Assembly: GCA_947168515.1 (NCBI GenBank)
Contig: CAMVMF010000007.1
Span: forward strand, 1 to 64,000
Direction of reading: 5' to 3'
Length of the DNA stretch: 64,000 bases
Source of the DNA: an uncultured Bacteroidales bacterium
GTDB taxonomy: Bacteria; Bacteroidota; Bacteroidia; Bacteroidales; P3
Shown piece after piece: positions 40,939-48,965 of the stretch; positions within the stretch are counted from its first letter, which is position 1; each line of letters opens with the position of its first letter. The translations under genes were made by a program, and so were the position numbers. The notes beneath the pieces were generated by a model that had not been told where the DNA came from, did no database searches, and saw only the letters and a list, made by a program, of their open reading frames with translations.

Positions 40939-41721
40939 TTACGCGTCTTGGGATGTCAAAAGGTTATCAATATCGTTGACAATCAATCCAGCCAATGCCG
41001 TGCCAAACATAATCGTCACATGTGACATAGTGCCGTTAATATGTTTTTGGGTGCCAAGCCCCAGAGGAGCGTCCTCGGGAACGGCATCACCTTTGTTTTC
41101 TCTCGGCAGCTCGGTACTATAGACACAAATGAATTTATGTGACGGATACTCTCCCATAGACTTAAATCTTTTCCGTAGCATTCGGGCCAACGGATCGCCT
41201 TTCACCTCCCAGAATTCAGCTTTACTTACAGCAAATGGGTTGGTACGCAATGCTGCCCCCATGGAACTAAAGAACTTAATCCGGGGGTTCTCCTTCATCA
41301 ATCGCGTGGCATGCAGAATAAGACTTATTTTGTCTTTCAAAGAGTCTATGGCATCCACTATATAGTCATACGACTCCAGACAGAACTCACCTGCATTCTC
41401 TTTATTATACACTCTCTGCAGGGCAACGACATTGACATCGGGATTGATTTCAAGCAGGTGACTCTTCAGCGCATCCACCTTCACCATCCCCACCGTCTTG
41501 CTGGTTGCCATCAACTGGCGGTTCACATTGGTGATGCTCACCACATCACAATCCACAATCGTGATATGTTGCACCCCCGAACGTACTAGACTGTCAACAC
41601 ACCACGAGCCCACCCCTCCAACACCAAACACTATCACCCTCACACGCCCTATACGGTCCATAAAGTCGCTTCCCATCAGCAGTTCTGTCCTACTGAAAAT
41701 CCCACTAACATTTTTAGTCAT
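40939..41721 (-). CDS. ThiF/TcdA-like E1 family adenylyltransferase
   Basis: VRVIVFGVGGVGSWCVDSLVRSGVQHITIVDCDVVSITNVNRQ; likely start MTKNVSG at 41721, not the upstream ORF start. Confidence 0.88.
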   Translation of the reverse strand: MTKNVSGIFSRTELLMGSDFMDRIGRVRVIVFGVGGVGSWCVDSLVRSGVQHITIVDCDVVSITNVNRQLMATSKTVGMVKVDALKSHLLEINPDVNVVALQRVYNKENAGEFCLESYDYIVDAIDSLKDKISLILHATRLMKENPRIKFFSSMGAALRTNPFAVSKAEFWEVKGDPLARMLRKRFKSMGEYPSHKFICVYSTELPRENKGDAVPEDAPLGLGTQKHINGTMSHVTIMFGTALAGLIVNDIDNLLTSQDA

Positions 41722-41733
41722 ATTCTCTAGGTA

Positions 41734-41767
41734 TAAAAAAACACCTTCTGCATTTTGCCGAAGGTGC
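41734..41767 (-). terminator. Terminator-like hairpin, probably the displaced native tRNA-Val terminator
   Basis: Minus strand GCACCTTC-ggcaaaatgca-GAAGGTGTTTTTTT. Confidence 0.6.
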
Positions 41768-41773
41768 TTTAGA

Positions 41774-41788
41774 GTGGTCTGTGGCAGA
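41774..41788. repeat. Distal att core repeat
   Basis: GTGGTCTGTGGCAGA, identical to 47978-47992. Confidence 0.85.
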
Positions 41789-41848
41789 CCACTAAACATT
41801 GATATAAATAATTGTTTATCAGCATTTGCAGTCTCAAAAAATCTAACC

Positions 41849-41880
41849 AAGTAACAAACGGGAAACAAAATTGTACCTAT
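41849..41880 (+). repeat. Subterminal repeat, left copy
   Basis: AAGTAACAAACGGGAAACAAAATTGTACCTAT; 28/32 matches to 47830-47861. Confidence 0.8.
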
Positions 41881-41954
41881 CAAGGCTTTCGGACTGCTGT
41901 TTTTCGCTCTCAAAAACATTGCAAAGATACATCTTTTTCTCAAAATGACACAAT

Positions 41955-42227
41955 CTATCGTGCCACCTTTACAATGTTCGTGCCAAGAGCCGATGAAATC
42001 AACGCTATGGTTCGGCATGTGAAGTTGTGGTTTCCCCCAAGCCATTTTGTAACCTCGCTCGGCCGGTGTCCCGTCATCTTTGCCAACTGGCTTTTGGTTA
42101 TTCCCTTTTGCTTCATCACGGCATCAATCTTGGCGGCTATTCCGTCCGTCAGTTCCGTTGTGGCTCTGTCAAGGGGTGTAATCTTTGCCAGTTCCTCTTT
42201 CAGTATGTCATCGTATATCTCTATCAT
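41955..42227 (-). CDS. XRE-family antitoxin-like HTH protein
   Basis: IAAKIDAVMKQKGITKSQLAKMTGHRPSEVTKWLGGNHNFTCRTIALISSALG. Confidence 0.85.
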   Translation of the reverse strand: MIEIYDDILKEELAKITPLDRATTELTDGIAAKIDAVMKQKGITKSQLAKMTGHRPSEVTKWLGGNHNFTCRTIALISSALGTNIVKVAR

Positions 42228-42703
42228 AAGTCAAAATTTGCTTGTTCGATACCTGTTATTACTGTCTGCTCGATTGTTATTGTTCCGTCTCTTTGGGCTT
42301 GCAGCAACAGTTCGTCAAATTTTTGCAAGTCCATAACGTAGCCATAAAGTTCCTTGCTTTCCTCATAGGTTCGGGTGTCTTTTACACCGCCATTGCCCAT
42401 TATCAGTATCTGGTCGGATATGCGCAGACAATACAGCCGTAGTTAATGACTGTCTATTGCCAGTGCCGCTACCCTGTCAGCCATCTTGCCCTCCACTCTG
42501 AAATAACGCTCCAACGCTCCGTTGGCAATAATCCTGTCAATGGCTCTAACTATGGCTTGGAAATCCTTGTTCAGCGTGGCATTGTCTCTGAACTTGCGAA
42601 GAAACTCCCTAAACTCATTTTCTTCTTTGCCATCAAAGAAAATGGAGTAAAGCCCTACCTTATCGGACTGTCCTATTGTCTGTATGGTTGCCGTTTTGCC
42701 CAT
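42224..42703 (-). pseudogene. RelE/HigB-like toxin gene interrupted by in-frame TAA at 42443-42445
   Basis: MGKTATIQTIGQSDKVGLYSIFF...MADRVAALAIDSH*LRLYCLRISDQILIMGNGGVKDTRTYEESKELYGYVMDLQKFDELL...; same frame on both sides; overlaps antitoxin by ATGA. Confidence 0.75.
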
Positions 42704-42723
42704 AATGATATTGTCTGTTTTCG

Positions 42724-42781
42724 GATGCAAAGATATGAAATATAAATGATATGACAAAAAAATATTTCACTTTTAAGTGAA
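42724..42781 (-). promoter_or_regulatory. Promoter and palindromic operator of the toxin-antitoxin operon
   Basis: TATCTTTGC box upstream of ATG 42703; TTCACTT-TT-AAGTGAA at 42766-42781. Confidence 0.55.
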
Positions 42782-42907
42782 TAATACACGGTGTCAGACA
42801 CATGCGGCCCCATGATGTAAGGGTTTGTTACGGTCTGTCGCCTTTTTGACTGCTAAAATTGCCACGATTTAAAGTTTTTTTCTCGCGCGAATACTCTATA
42901 CCGCGCA

Positions 42908-42970
42908 CTATAAATAACCCTATAAGATAATCTCTATAATAAGACCCTATAATAAGCTCTATATAGTTAT
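42908..42970. repeat. Five degenerate tandem repeats of 12-14 bp (CTATAA-based)
   Basis: CTATAAATAACC/CTATAAGATAATCT/CTATAATAAGACC/CTATAATAAGCT/CTATATAGTTAT. Confidence 0.65.
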
Positions 42971-43209
42971 ACAAAAGTTCCCACACCCTATCACGCCTAC
43001 TTCCACACTTCCTTGCACGGCAAAAACAAAAAGTTGTCCGCAAAAAACGGAAAAATTTTCCGAAAAATCTTCCATTCCTCCCACACCCCTTATGTGGTGT
43101 TCGACTGCCCCATGCTCTCCGCCTTATTTCGGTATTCTCGCCCCCACGTCCCGCAATCGGAAACAACGTGCTGCAACGGCTCATTGCAGCCCCTCGGCAC
43201 ACCAGCCCA

Positions 43210-43240
43210 CAAAAACAAAGAAAGCCCCTATTCGGGGCTG
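43210..43240 (-). terminator. Terminator of the element's minus-strand gene run
   Basis: Minus strand AGCCCC-gaata-GGGGCTTTCTTTGTTTTT. Confidence 0.7.
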
Positions 43241-43257
43241 TTCTGTGCTTGTTGTGG

Positions 43258-43563
43258 CTATTCTGTCATTGGTGGCGGCTCTTCTCCTCCCACCAATGCC
43301 GCCAACCGTTCAACAAGCGGTCGGCTACGGTCGTTCCTTGCTGCCAAATCGGCACTCACGGCCTGTTGCTTGGGGATTACATACTGCATCAGCCTTTCGA
43401 GTATCATTAGACGGTCTCTTGGCTCTAACGCTTGCAAGTCCTCTACTATCTGTTCTCTGTTATCGTCAATGACTGCCGCCAGCCACTGCCGCATGTCTTG
43501 CGTTATCTTGTTCGGTGTCCCCTTTGGTCTGCCGTTGGGGTTGTTCGTGTGTCCTTTTGCCAT
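43258..43563 (-). CDS. DUF5681-like mobile-element protein
   Basis: MAKGHTNNPNGRPKGTPNKITQDMRQWLAAVIDDNREQI. Confidence 0.7.
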   Translation of the reverse strand: MAKGHTNNPNGRPKGTPNKITQDMRQWLAAVIDDNREQIVEDLQALEPRDRLMILERLMQYVIPKQQAVSADLAARNDRSRPLVERLAALVGGEEPPPMTE

Positions 43564-43575
43564 ATCGCTTTGTAT

Positions 43576-44325
43576 TTATTTGTTGTTTTCAACGTTTCGT
43601 CTTGCTGTCCTCATCATTCGCATCAGTTCATGCTTGCGTTGGGTCTTGGTGCCACGCTCTGCCATGTGCTGCGCCAACATGTCAAATGCCTGTTGTCGGT
43701 CTATCCCTGCCAGCATGTAGCACCAGCCCCTACGCCCTTTCTGTGAGTAGGCGTGAAATGTGTCGTACCTCAACATCAAATCGTCCCGCATCCTCGCTGC
43801 ATACCTTGCAGGGTTCACCATGTATCGCAATATCCTTTCGTCACCATTGAATTGCTTGTCGGACAACTTCGCAAAGCCAGCCGCGCGGCAAAACACATAC
43901 TCGTTGCTGGTGTCTTTGATTGTTGTACCGCCCCCTATGGTGTGGAGTGCCATCCAGCACAACATCAAAAGCCAGTCCCATTCTTTCATGCGGCCACTTT
44001 TGAAGTCGCTCTTATATTGCCAGTACATTTCAACCTGTATCGAGAAACAGACACGGGACAACTTGTTTCTATCCAAGAACTCATGCCCTTTTTGCTTGTG
44101 CTTTTGATACTCCTCTTCCGTCAGTCGCAAACCGTACACTTCTTCGACTTCTTCGGTGGTCGTACAATCTGCACACATAATGCCCTCGCACAACGTGAAC
44201 ACCCGTGCTGGCTCGTCCATCAGCCCCCGCCATGCTTCAATGGGTAGGTGGTAGTAAGCCACATTGTCATGTGCGTATATGTATCTGCTCAAACCCCCTC
44301 CTTTCCAAACATTAGATTGTACCAT
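43576..44325 (-). CDS. Hypothetical mobile-element protein
   Basis: Likely start MVQSNVWKGGGLSRYIYAHDNVAYYHLPIEAW; no recognised family. Confidence 0.65.
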   Translation of the reverse strand: MVQSNVWKGGGLSRYIYAHDNVAYYHLPIEAWRGLMDEPARVFTLCEGIMCADCTTTEEVEEVYGLRLTEEEYQKHKQKGHEFLDRNKLSRVCFSIQVEMYWQYKSDFKSGRMKEWDWLLMLCWMALHTIGGGTTIKDTSNEYVFCRAAGFAKLSDKQFNGDERILRYMVNPARYAARMRDDLMLRYDTFHAYSQKGRRGWCYMLAGIDRQQAFDMLAQHMAERGTKTQRKHELMRMMRTARRNVENNK

Positions 44326-44750
44326 GATACAAACCCCTCGAAGTCCCTCGCCAAGTAGTACAGCCCACCTGCCCTCTCCACGTCTGCCTGGTATCTGCAT
44401 TGTGCATCGCTCTGTCGGTCTTGTCCTATCTTCACTTCTATCTTCACTGAACGCCCGTTGATGGTTGCCGATATGTCGGCTGTCCCCACCGTCATGTGGG
44501 TTGTCCTCCATATAGTGTTGCCGTACACGTCCCGCTTCTTGGTGGGTATGCCCGTTGCGGCTATACGCTCCGCCTGTCCTCCGTGCAACTTGATGAAGTC
44601 AATAATGCACCTCGTCAGCCCGTTGGCGGTGGTACTGTCGCTGCTGTAGCGTGACGGTGAGCCACTACGTTTGTACACCCACGGAAGTATACCGTCCTGC
44701 GTACCTGTCACCAAGTCAATCATTAGTTGGTTGTCAATCTGCTGTGTCAT
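44289..44750 (-). CDS. VRR-NUC/PD-(D/E)XK-like nuclease
   Basis: TVGTADISATINGRSVKIEVKIGQDRQSDAQCRYQADVERAGGLYYLARDFEGFVSWY. Confidence 0.7.
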   Translation of the reverse strand: MTQQIDNQLMIDLVTGTQDGILPWVYKRSGSPSRYSSDSTTANGLTRCIIDFIKLHGGQAERIAATGIPTKKRDVYGNTIWRTTHMTVGTADISATINGRSVKIEVKIGQDRQSDAQCRYQADVERAGGLYYLARDFEGFVSWYNLMFGKEGV

Positions 44751-44988
44751 TCCCTCCTCCTTTCATCGTCAAGTTCTTCGAGATCCAATACATCTTGTAT
44801 CGTGTGCCGTCACTGCGTTCTCGCCACTCGTCCTGCACGTCTGCGCCGCCCGCTATCCCGTCTCGGTAGTTCGCCCGCAATTCGCTAATGTACTTCCGTG
44901 CATCGCCCGTGTGAGCCATTCGGTTGAGTTCAGTAGCGGTGAACCTGCCATTCTCTAACAATTGCTTGATACTTTCTTGCCGTTTCAT
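44734..44988 (-). CDS. Phage-type helix-turn-helix protein
   Basis: MKRQESIKQLLENGRFTATELNRMAHTGDARKYISELR. Confidence 0.65.
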   Translation of the reverse strand: MKRQESIKQLLENGRFTATELNRMAHTGDARKYISELRANYRDGIAGGADVQDEWRERSDGTRYKMYWISKNLTMKGGGNDTAD

Positions 44989-45290
44989 CGCACACCCCCT
45001 TTCCTCGGATGGTTCAGCACATAGGCCGCTGCCGCCTGTTCCAACTCTTGCTGGCTGCTCACCTTGTTTTGTAGCAACCACGCGTTGATGTCATCACGCT
45101 TAAAGAACAACATCTTTCCACCGCCTTTTGCAAAAGGTATTCGCCTTTCGTGTGTCAGTTTGTAGATGTAACCTTTCGACAAACCCGTGTACGCTGCCAC
45201 ATCGTCAATGTTGAACACGTCTTTTGCACCCATGAGGGATATTTGTTTTATCTCCTCTAACTTTGCCATGATTTCGATATTTTCGTTCAT
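44985..45290 (-). CDS. Excisionase-like HTH_17 DNA-binding protein
   Basis: DVFNIDDVAAYTGLSKGYIYKLTHERRIPFAKGGGKMLFFKRDDINAWLLQNK. Confidence 0.88.
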   Translation of the reverse strand: MNENIEIMAKLEEIKQISLMGAKDVFNIDDVAAYTGLSKGYIYKLTHERRIPFAKGGGKMLFFKRDDINAWLLQNKVSSQQELEQAAAAYVLNHPRKGGVR

Positions 45291-45422
45291 GTCTTTTTTT
45301 TATTTATTATGGCAATCTCTGCATCTGCAACTATGCGTATTGCCTTCGGATTTCTCACTTGCAGGGTTGCAGTCTCTGCCGCTTGAAATCGAGTGCAAAA
45401 GTACAACAAAAGAAAAGAAAAA

Positions 45423-45450
45423 CACTTGCTATATCACTTGATAGCAAGTG
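45423..45450. promoter_or_regulatory. Operator-like inverted repeat upstream of excisionase-like gene
   Basis: CACTTGCTAT-atcacttg-ATAGCAAGTG perfect 10-bp arms plus a third CACTTG copy in the spacer. Confidence 0.5.
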
Positions 45451-45480
45451 AATGTTATTAATTGATTGTTAGGTGTTTGT

Positions 45481-46611
45481 TTAGAATTTAATTGTAGCAA
45501 ACACTTTTATGATTACTCTACAATCTATATCATCATCATATTCTTTTGGTGGGGTGGGTTTATAAGATTGCAGACGGGTTTCGTCAAATAAATTCTCAAA
45601 CAACCCCCACGTTTTGAGAGGAAGCCCCATTCTTTTTTTTCTTAAGCCTAATACATCAATTGCATGGTCGGCAAAACATTTCAAACTATATTTGTTTTTC
45701 ATCCACTTCCATTGTTTTCCCTCGTTCATCTCGATATACCCCAATTCGGCAAACTTGGCAAACATCGCCTTTGCCTTTGGTGTTTTTAGTCGTGGGTCTA
45801 TTACAAACGGCTTCACTCCCTCGACGGCATTATTACTCTCACCATTGTTATTGCCGTCCTGTATGGCTGCTGGCCGCTCATCATACAAACTCAACTCGCT
45901 GTCTAAATTCCCAACTTCCCCATGGCAACGGATGTACAGATTGACAGCTCGGACACTCAAATACAGTTCCTCGGCTGCTGCGCCAGCCCTCGCTTCCGCC
46001 AGCCTGCGCTCCTCTCGTCTGCTCTCGAATGCTGCTGGCAACCCCACTTTCTCCCAGTCCTTGCAGTACAACCGAATCACCTCTCTGTCCGATTGGGGAA
46101 TATCGCCATACCCTGCGTTCATCAACTCTCGGCACAGCCTGTATTCCTCCCTGTGATGATACCACTTGTAATAATAACCATCATCCATGTACACCCAACT
46201 TTCCATGAACACTACGCTGTCCCCCGCATTATAATTATCCGTCATATACGTACTCACGCCATCGGGGTTCGTTATACGCCACTTGCTACGAATAATTGTT
46301 AAGCGTCTCCACTCCTTACATTCCTTTTCTCTCCGTTCCCTCTGCTCCTCGTCCTCGTCCTCATATATGCCGAAATAGTCTGCCGCTTCTACAATATACC
46401 TCGCCAGGCCCCTTGACACATCCCCGCATCCCCCGCACCTCTCGGCAACCTCGAACAACTTCGGCTCGCTGCTCATCATCCGTTGGCGAAGATTGTTCAG
46501 GCCTGTACGTCTCTTTTGTTTGTCGTCTTCGCCCATCACTGCTTTTTCCAGTCTCTCAAATTCTGCCAATGTATTTGCGTTCATCATTCTGTCCTCCATA
46601 TTAAAGTTCAT
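45481..46611 (-). CDS. Hypothetical mobile-element protein (about 376 aa)
   Basis: Long ORF abutting integrase; C-terminus KAKAMFAKFAELGYIEMNEGKQWKWMKNKYSLKCFADHA. Confidence 0.7.
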   Translation of the reverse strand: MNFNMEDRMMNANTLAEFERLEKAVMGEDDKQKRRTGLNNLRQRMMSSEPKLFEVAERCGGCGDVSRGLARYIVEAADYFGIYEDEDEEQRERREKECKEWRRLTIIRSKWRITNPDGVSTYMTDNYNAGDSVVFMESWVYMDDGYYYKWYHHREEYRLCRELMNAGYGDIPQSDREVIRLYCKDWEKVGLPAAFESRREERRLAEARAGAAAEELYLSVRAVNLYIRCHGEVGNLDSELSLYDERPAAIQDGNNNGESNNAVEGVKPFVIDPRLKTPKAKAMFAKFAELGYIEMNEGKQWKWMKNKYSLKCFADHAIDVLGLRKKRMGLPLKTWGLFENLFDETRLQSYKPTPPKEYDDDIDCRVIIKVFATIKF

Positions 46612-47773
46612 TCAACAGGTTCACCGCATCCACTTTCTTTTTATCCACTATCTTTGCATAAATCTGTGTTGTGGAGACTTCGGAATGTCCCAACAACTTG
46701 CTGACGGTGTAGAGGTCTGCTCCCTTTGTCAGTAGGGTTGTGGCGTATGTGTGCCGTGCTGTATGCAGCGTTACGTTCTTCTCAATCCCTGCCCGCTTCG
46801 CCCACAACTTCAATGTGCGGTTCATGGCTGGTTCGGTAGGCAGGTCGGCAAAGACAAGCCCGTCTGAGGGCATTTCCCCTCGTTGGGGTAGAAACTCCCG
46901 TGCCTTGACAGATAAGGGCAGATAGAGCGGTGTTTGCGTTTTCTGCTGACGTATGGCAACCGTCCACACCTCGCCCTGCGTGTCAATGTCAGCCCACCGC
47001 AACGCCTTAACGTCCGATATGCGCAACCCGCAATAGCACATGAACAGATACGCCCTCCGTGTCCCATCGCTGGCGGTCGGTGTCGCTTCAAGCCGTTTCA
47101 GCTCCTCAATGCTGAGAAATGCCCTTGTGCTTTCGGGTACCTTGATTTTGTCCGCATCGGTCAGCCTGTCGCACGGGTTGGTGGTGATAAGCCCCTCTCG
47201 CTGTGCTTCGGCAAGGGCAAAGCGTAAGCACTGGTAACGCTTCTGTGCCGTGCTGGCCGCAAGGTGCTTGCCCGTGTTCTGCACCCGTTCTCCTATAACG
47301 TACCCCGTGCGTAAGTATTCGATAAAGCCCAAGCAAAAGTTCTTGTCCACATCGGCCAGCCGCACTTTCTCGCCCGCATACTCTTTCAGTATGGCGATAG
47401 TGTTTTCAATCGTCCGTCCCCAAGTGTGGCGGTTGGCTGCGGTGCCGGCTCGCTGCCCTGCCCGCTCCGCACAATGCATCATCCAATCCGACAACAGGAT
47501 TTTCGACAGCCCCACACGCTTCAATCCCGCTTCCTCGGCAATAATAGCCCTTGTGCGCTCTGCTTTGATTGCGTTGGCTGCATCCAGCGTTTCTACATTG
47601 TGGAGTTTATCGAAAGGTGTCTTTTCGGGGATGAGGTAGAGTTTCAGAAACTCATACTCCCTTTTTCCGTCCTTGTAATAGTCAAGGTACAACGACACAT
47701 TCCCGTTTGATAGCATCTTCTCCCTCAAACGTACAGTTTCTTTCGCCTTGCTGGCGACTTTCTTTCTTGGCAT
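46601..47773 (-). CDS. Tyrosine recombinase/integrase
   Basis: MPRKKVASKAKETVRLREKMLSNGNVSLYLDYY; YLFMCYCGLRISDVKALRW, LHTARHTYATTLLTKGADLYTVSKLLGHSEVSTTQIYAKI. Confidence 0.96.
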   Translation of the reverse strand: MPRKKVASKAKETVRLREKMLSNGNVSLYLDYYKDGKREYEFLKLYLIPEKTPFDKLHNVETLDAANAIKAERTRAIIAEEAGLKRVGLSKILLSDWMMHCAERAGQRAGTAANRHTWGRTIENTIAILKEYAGEKVRLADVDKNFCLGFIEYLRTGYVIGERVQNTGKHLAASTAQKRYQCLRFALAEAQREGLITTNPCDRLTDADKIKVPESTRAFLSIEELKRLEATPTASDGTRRAYLFMCYCGLRISDVKALRWADIDTQGEVWTVAIRQQKTQTPLYLPLSVKAREFLPQRGEMPSDGLVFADLPTEPAMNRTLKLWAKRAGIEKNVTLHTARHTYATTLLTKGADLYTVSKLLGHSEVSTTQIYAKIVDKKKVDAVNLLNEL

Positions 47774-47829
47774 ACTCGGTAAGATTAAATTTTGTTTCCG
47801 ACTGCAAAGATACAAACTTTTTTCAATTC

Positions 47830-47861
47830 GAGTAACAAACGAGTAACAAAAATGTACCTAT
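47830..47861 (+). repeat. Subterminal repeat, right copy
   Basis: GAGTAACAAACGAGTAACAAAAATGTACCTAT; internal 11-bp tandem GAGTAACAAA(C/A). Confidence 0.8.
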
Positions 47862-47949
47862 AAACATCAAAACAAGGTAAAATACCCGTCAAATCGATAT
47901 CCACTGAAAATTAATGTATTAGCAATGAAAATCAATGCTTTATGGCAAT

Positions 47950-47972
47950 AAAAAAGCCCCTTTGCAGGGGCC
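47950..47972 (-). terminator. Terminator downstream of tRNA-Val
   Basis: Minus strand GGCCCC-tgcaaa-GGGGCTTTTTT. Confidence 0.75.
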
Positions 47973-47977
47973 AAATC

Positions 47978-47992
47978 GTGGTCTGTGGCAGA
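47978..47992. repeat. att core repeat inside the tRNA-Val 3' end
   Basis: GTGGTCTGTGGCAGA, identical to 41774-41788. Confidence 0.85.
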
Positions 47993-48053
47993 TTCGAACT
48001 GTCGACCTCTTCCGTGTGAAGGAAGCGCTCTGAACCAACTGAGCTAACAGACC
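47979..48053 (-). tRNA. tRNA-Val (anticodon CAC)
   Basis: GGTCTGTTAGCTCAGTTGGTTCAGAGCGCTTCCTTCACACGGAAGAGGTCGACAGTTCGAATCTGCCACAGACCA; loop TTCACAC. Confidence 0.93.
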
Positions 48054-48110
48054 GTGTTTTATGTTTCTTTCTTTCAAAAAGAGGCGAAGCCCGGCTTCAC
48101 CTCCTAGTGG

Positions 48111-48185
48111 TGATCTGTACAAGATTTGAACTTGTGACCTCTTGCCTGTCAAGCAAGCGCTCTAAACCAACTGAGCTAACAGATC
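48111..48185 (-). tRNA. tRNA-Val (anticodon GAC)
   Basis: GATCTGTTAGCTCAGTTGGTTTAGAGCGCTTGCTTGACAGGCAAGAGGTCACAAGTTCAAATCTTGTACAGATCA followed by CCA; loop TTGACAG. Confidence 0.93.
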
Positions 48186-48731
48186 ATTTTCTCTCGAAAA
48201 GCGGTTGCAAAAGTACGAACATTTTTTGAACTAGCAAAATATTTTTTTTACAAAACATGCAACTACCTGATTTTAAACACAACTTTTTTATACTTTACCT
48301 CTCTGTCCATTATTCAAAAGTGTCAAAGTACACCTCTGGCAAAACCAATTTCTGGTATTTATCCACCTTCTCCTATTTTTACAGGCAAAAACAACTATTA
48401 TTAATTTACAATCAGCACCTTATCTACATACAAAACATCAATAAAAACAGAGACCAATGGAACTATTAAGCCAAACGGGCTACAACATACAATAAGGGTC
48501 GCCACACTTAATCCAATAGCGGTATCGTTGACGGACTCGATGCCCACCCCCTTACTGATTACCATACAACATTGTACTCAACAGCATATATAGCGTTATT
48601 GATACCACACCCCTTCCAAAGCAGTTTCATTTCCACACAAAAAAACAAAAAAAAAATTGCCAATTGAAAAAAAAGTAGTATCTTTGCACTATAATTAAAT
48701 AGCACAATTAACAATTTAAAATCTTATCATT

Positions 48732-48944
48732 ATGAAGAAAGTTCTTTTGGCTCTTGCCGTTATCGCAACCGTTGCCTGTTTCAGTTCTTGCAAGAAAACT
48801 TGTAGCTGCACCACTTATGCTGCCGGTTCCGTTGTCTCCACTACCGAAGTCGACCTTAGCAAATACGAAGGTGTGAAGAAATGCAGTGACCTTCCTATCA
48901 ACAACTACTCTACCGCCCTCCAGACTGGCATCAAATGCGAATAA
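48732..48944 (+). CDS. Small lipoprotein (70 aa)
   Basis: MKKVLLALAVIATVACFSSCKKTCSCTTY lipobox; TATCTTTGC promoter upstream and terminator downstream. Confidence 0.75.
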   Translation: MKKVLLALAVIATVACFSSCKKTCSCTTYAAGSVVSTTEVDLSKYEGVKKCSDLPINNYSTALQTGIKCE

Positions 48945-48965
48945 AGTAATTGGTCCATTAACCCT

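Larger units (their letters stand above)
41774..47992. mobile_element. Integrated element of about 6.2 kb in tRNA-Val(CAC)
   Basis: 15-bp direct repeat GTGGTCTGTGGCAGA at 41774-41788 and 47978-47992; tyrosine integrase next to the tRNA; accessory cargo on one strand. Confidence 0.85.

Noticed and set aside
41722-42045. N-terminal extension of the ThiF/TcdA-like protein
   Set aside because: The extension runs through the att site, a terminator-like hairpin and the antitoxin gene; the MTKNVSG start at 41721 is preferred.
42443-42445. Programmed stop-codon readthrough or recoding in the toxin gene
   Set aside because: No selenocysteine-like element or slippery site is evident and the stop is TAA; a simple nonsense mutation is more economical.
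42908-42970. CRISPR-like array
   Set aside because: Units are 12-14 bp, degenerate and contiguous with no unique spacers or cas genes; no CRISPR array was seen elsewhere in the window.
42828-43202. 124-aa ORF on the minus strand
   Set aside because: Low-complexity translation over the tandem-repeat and palindrome region; treated as noncoding.
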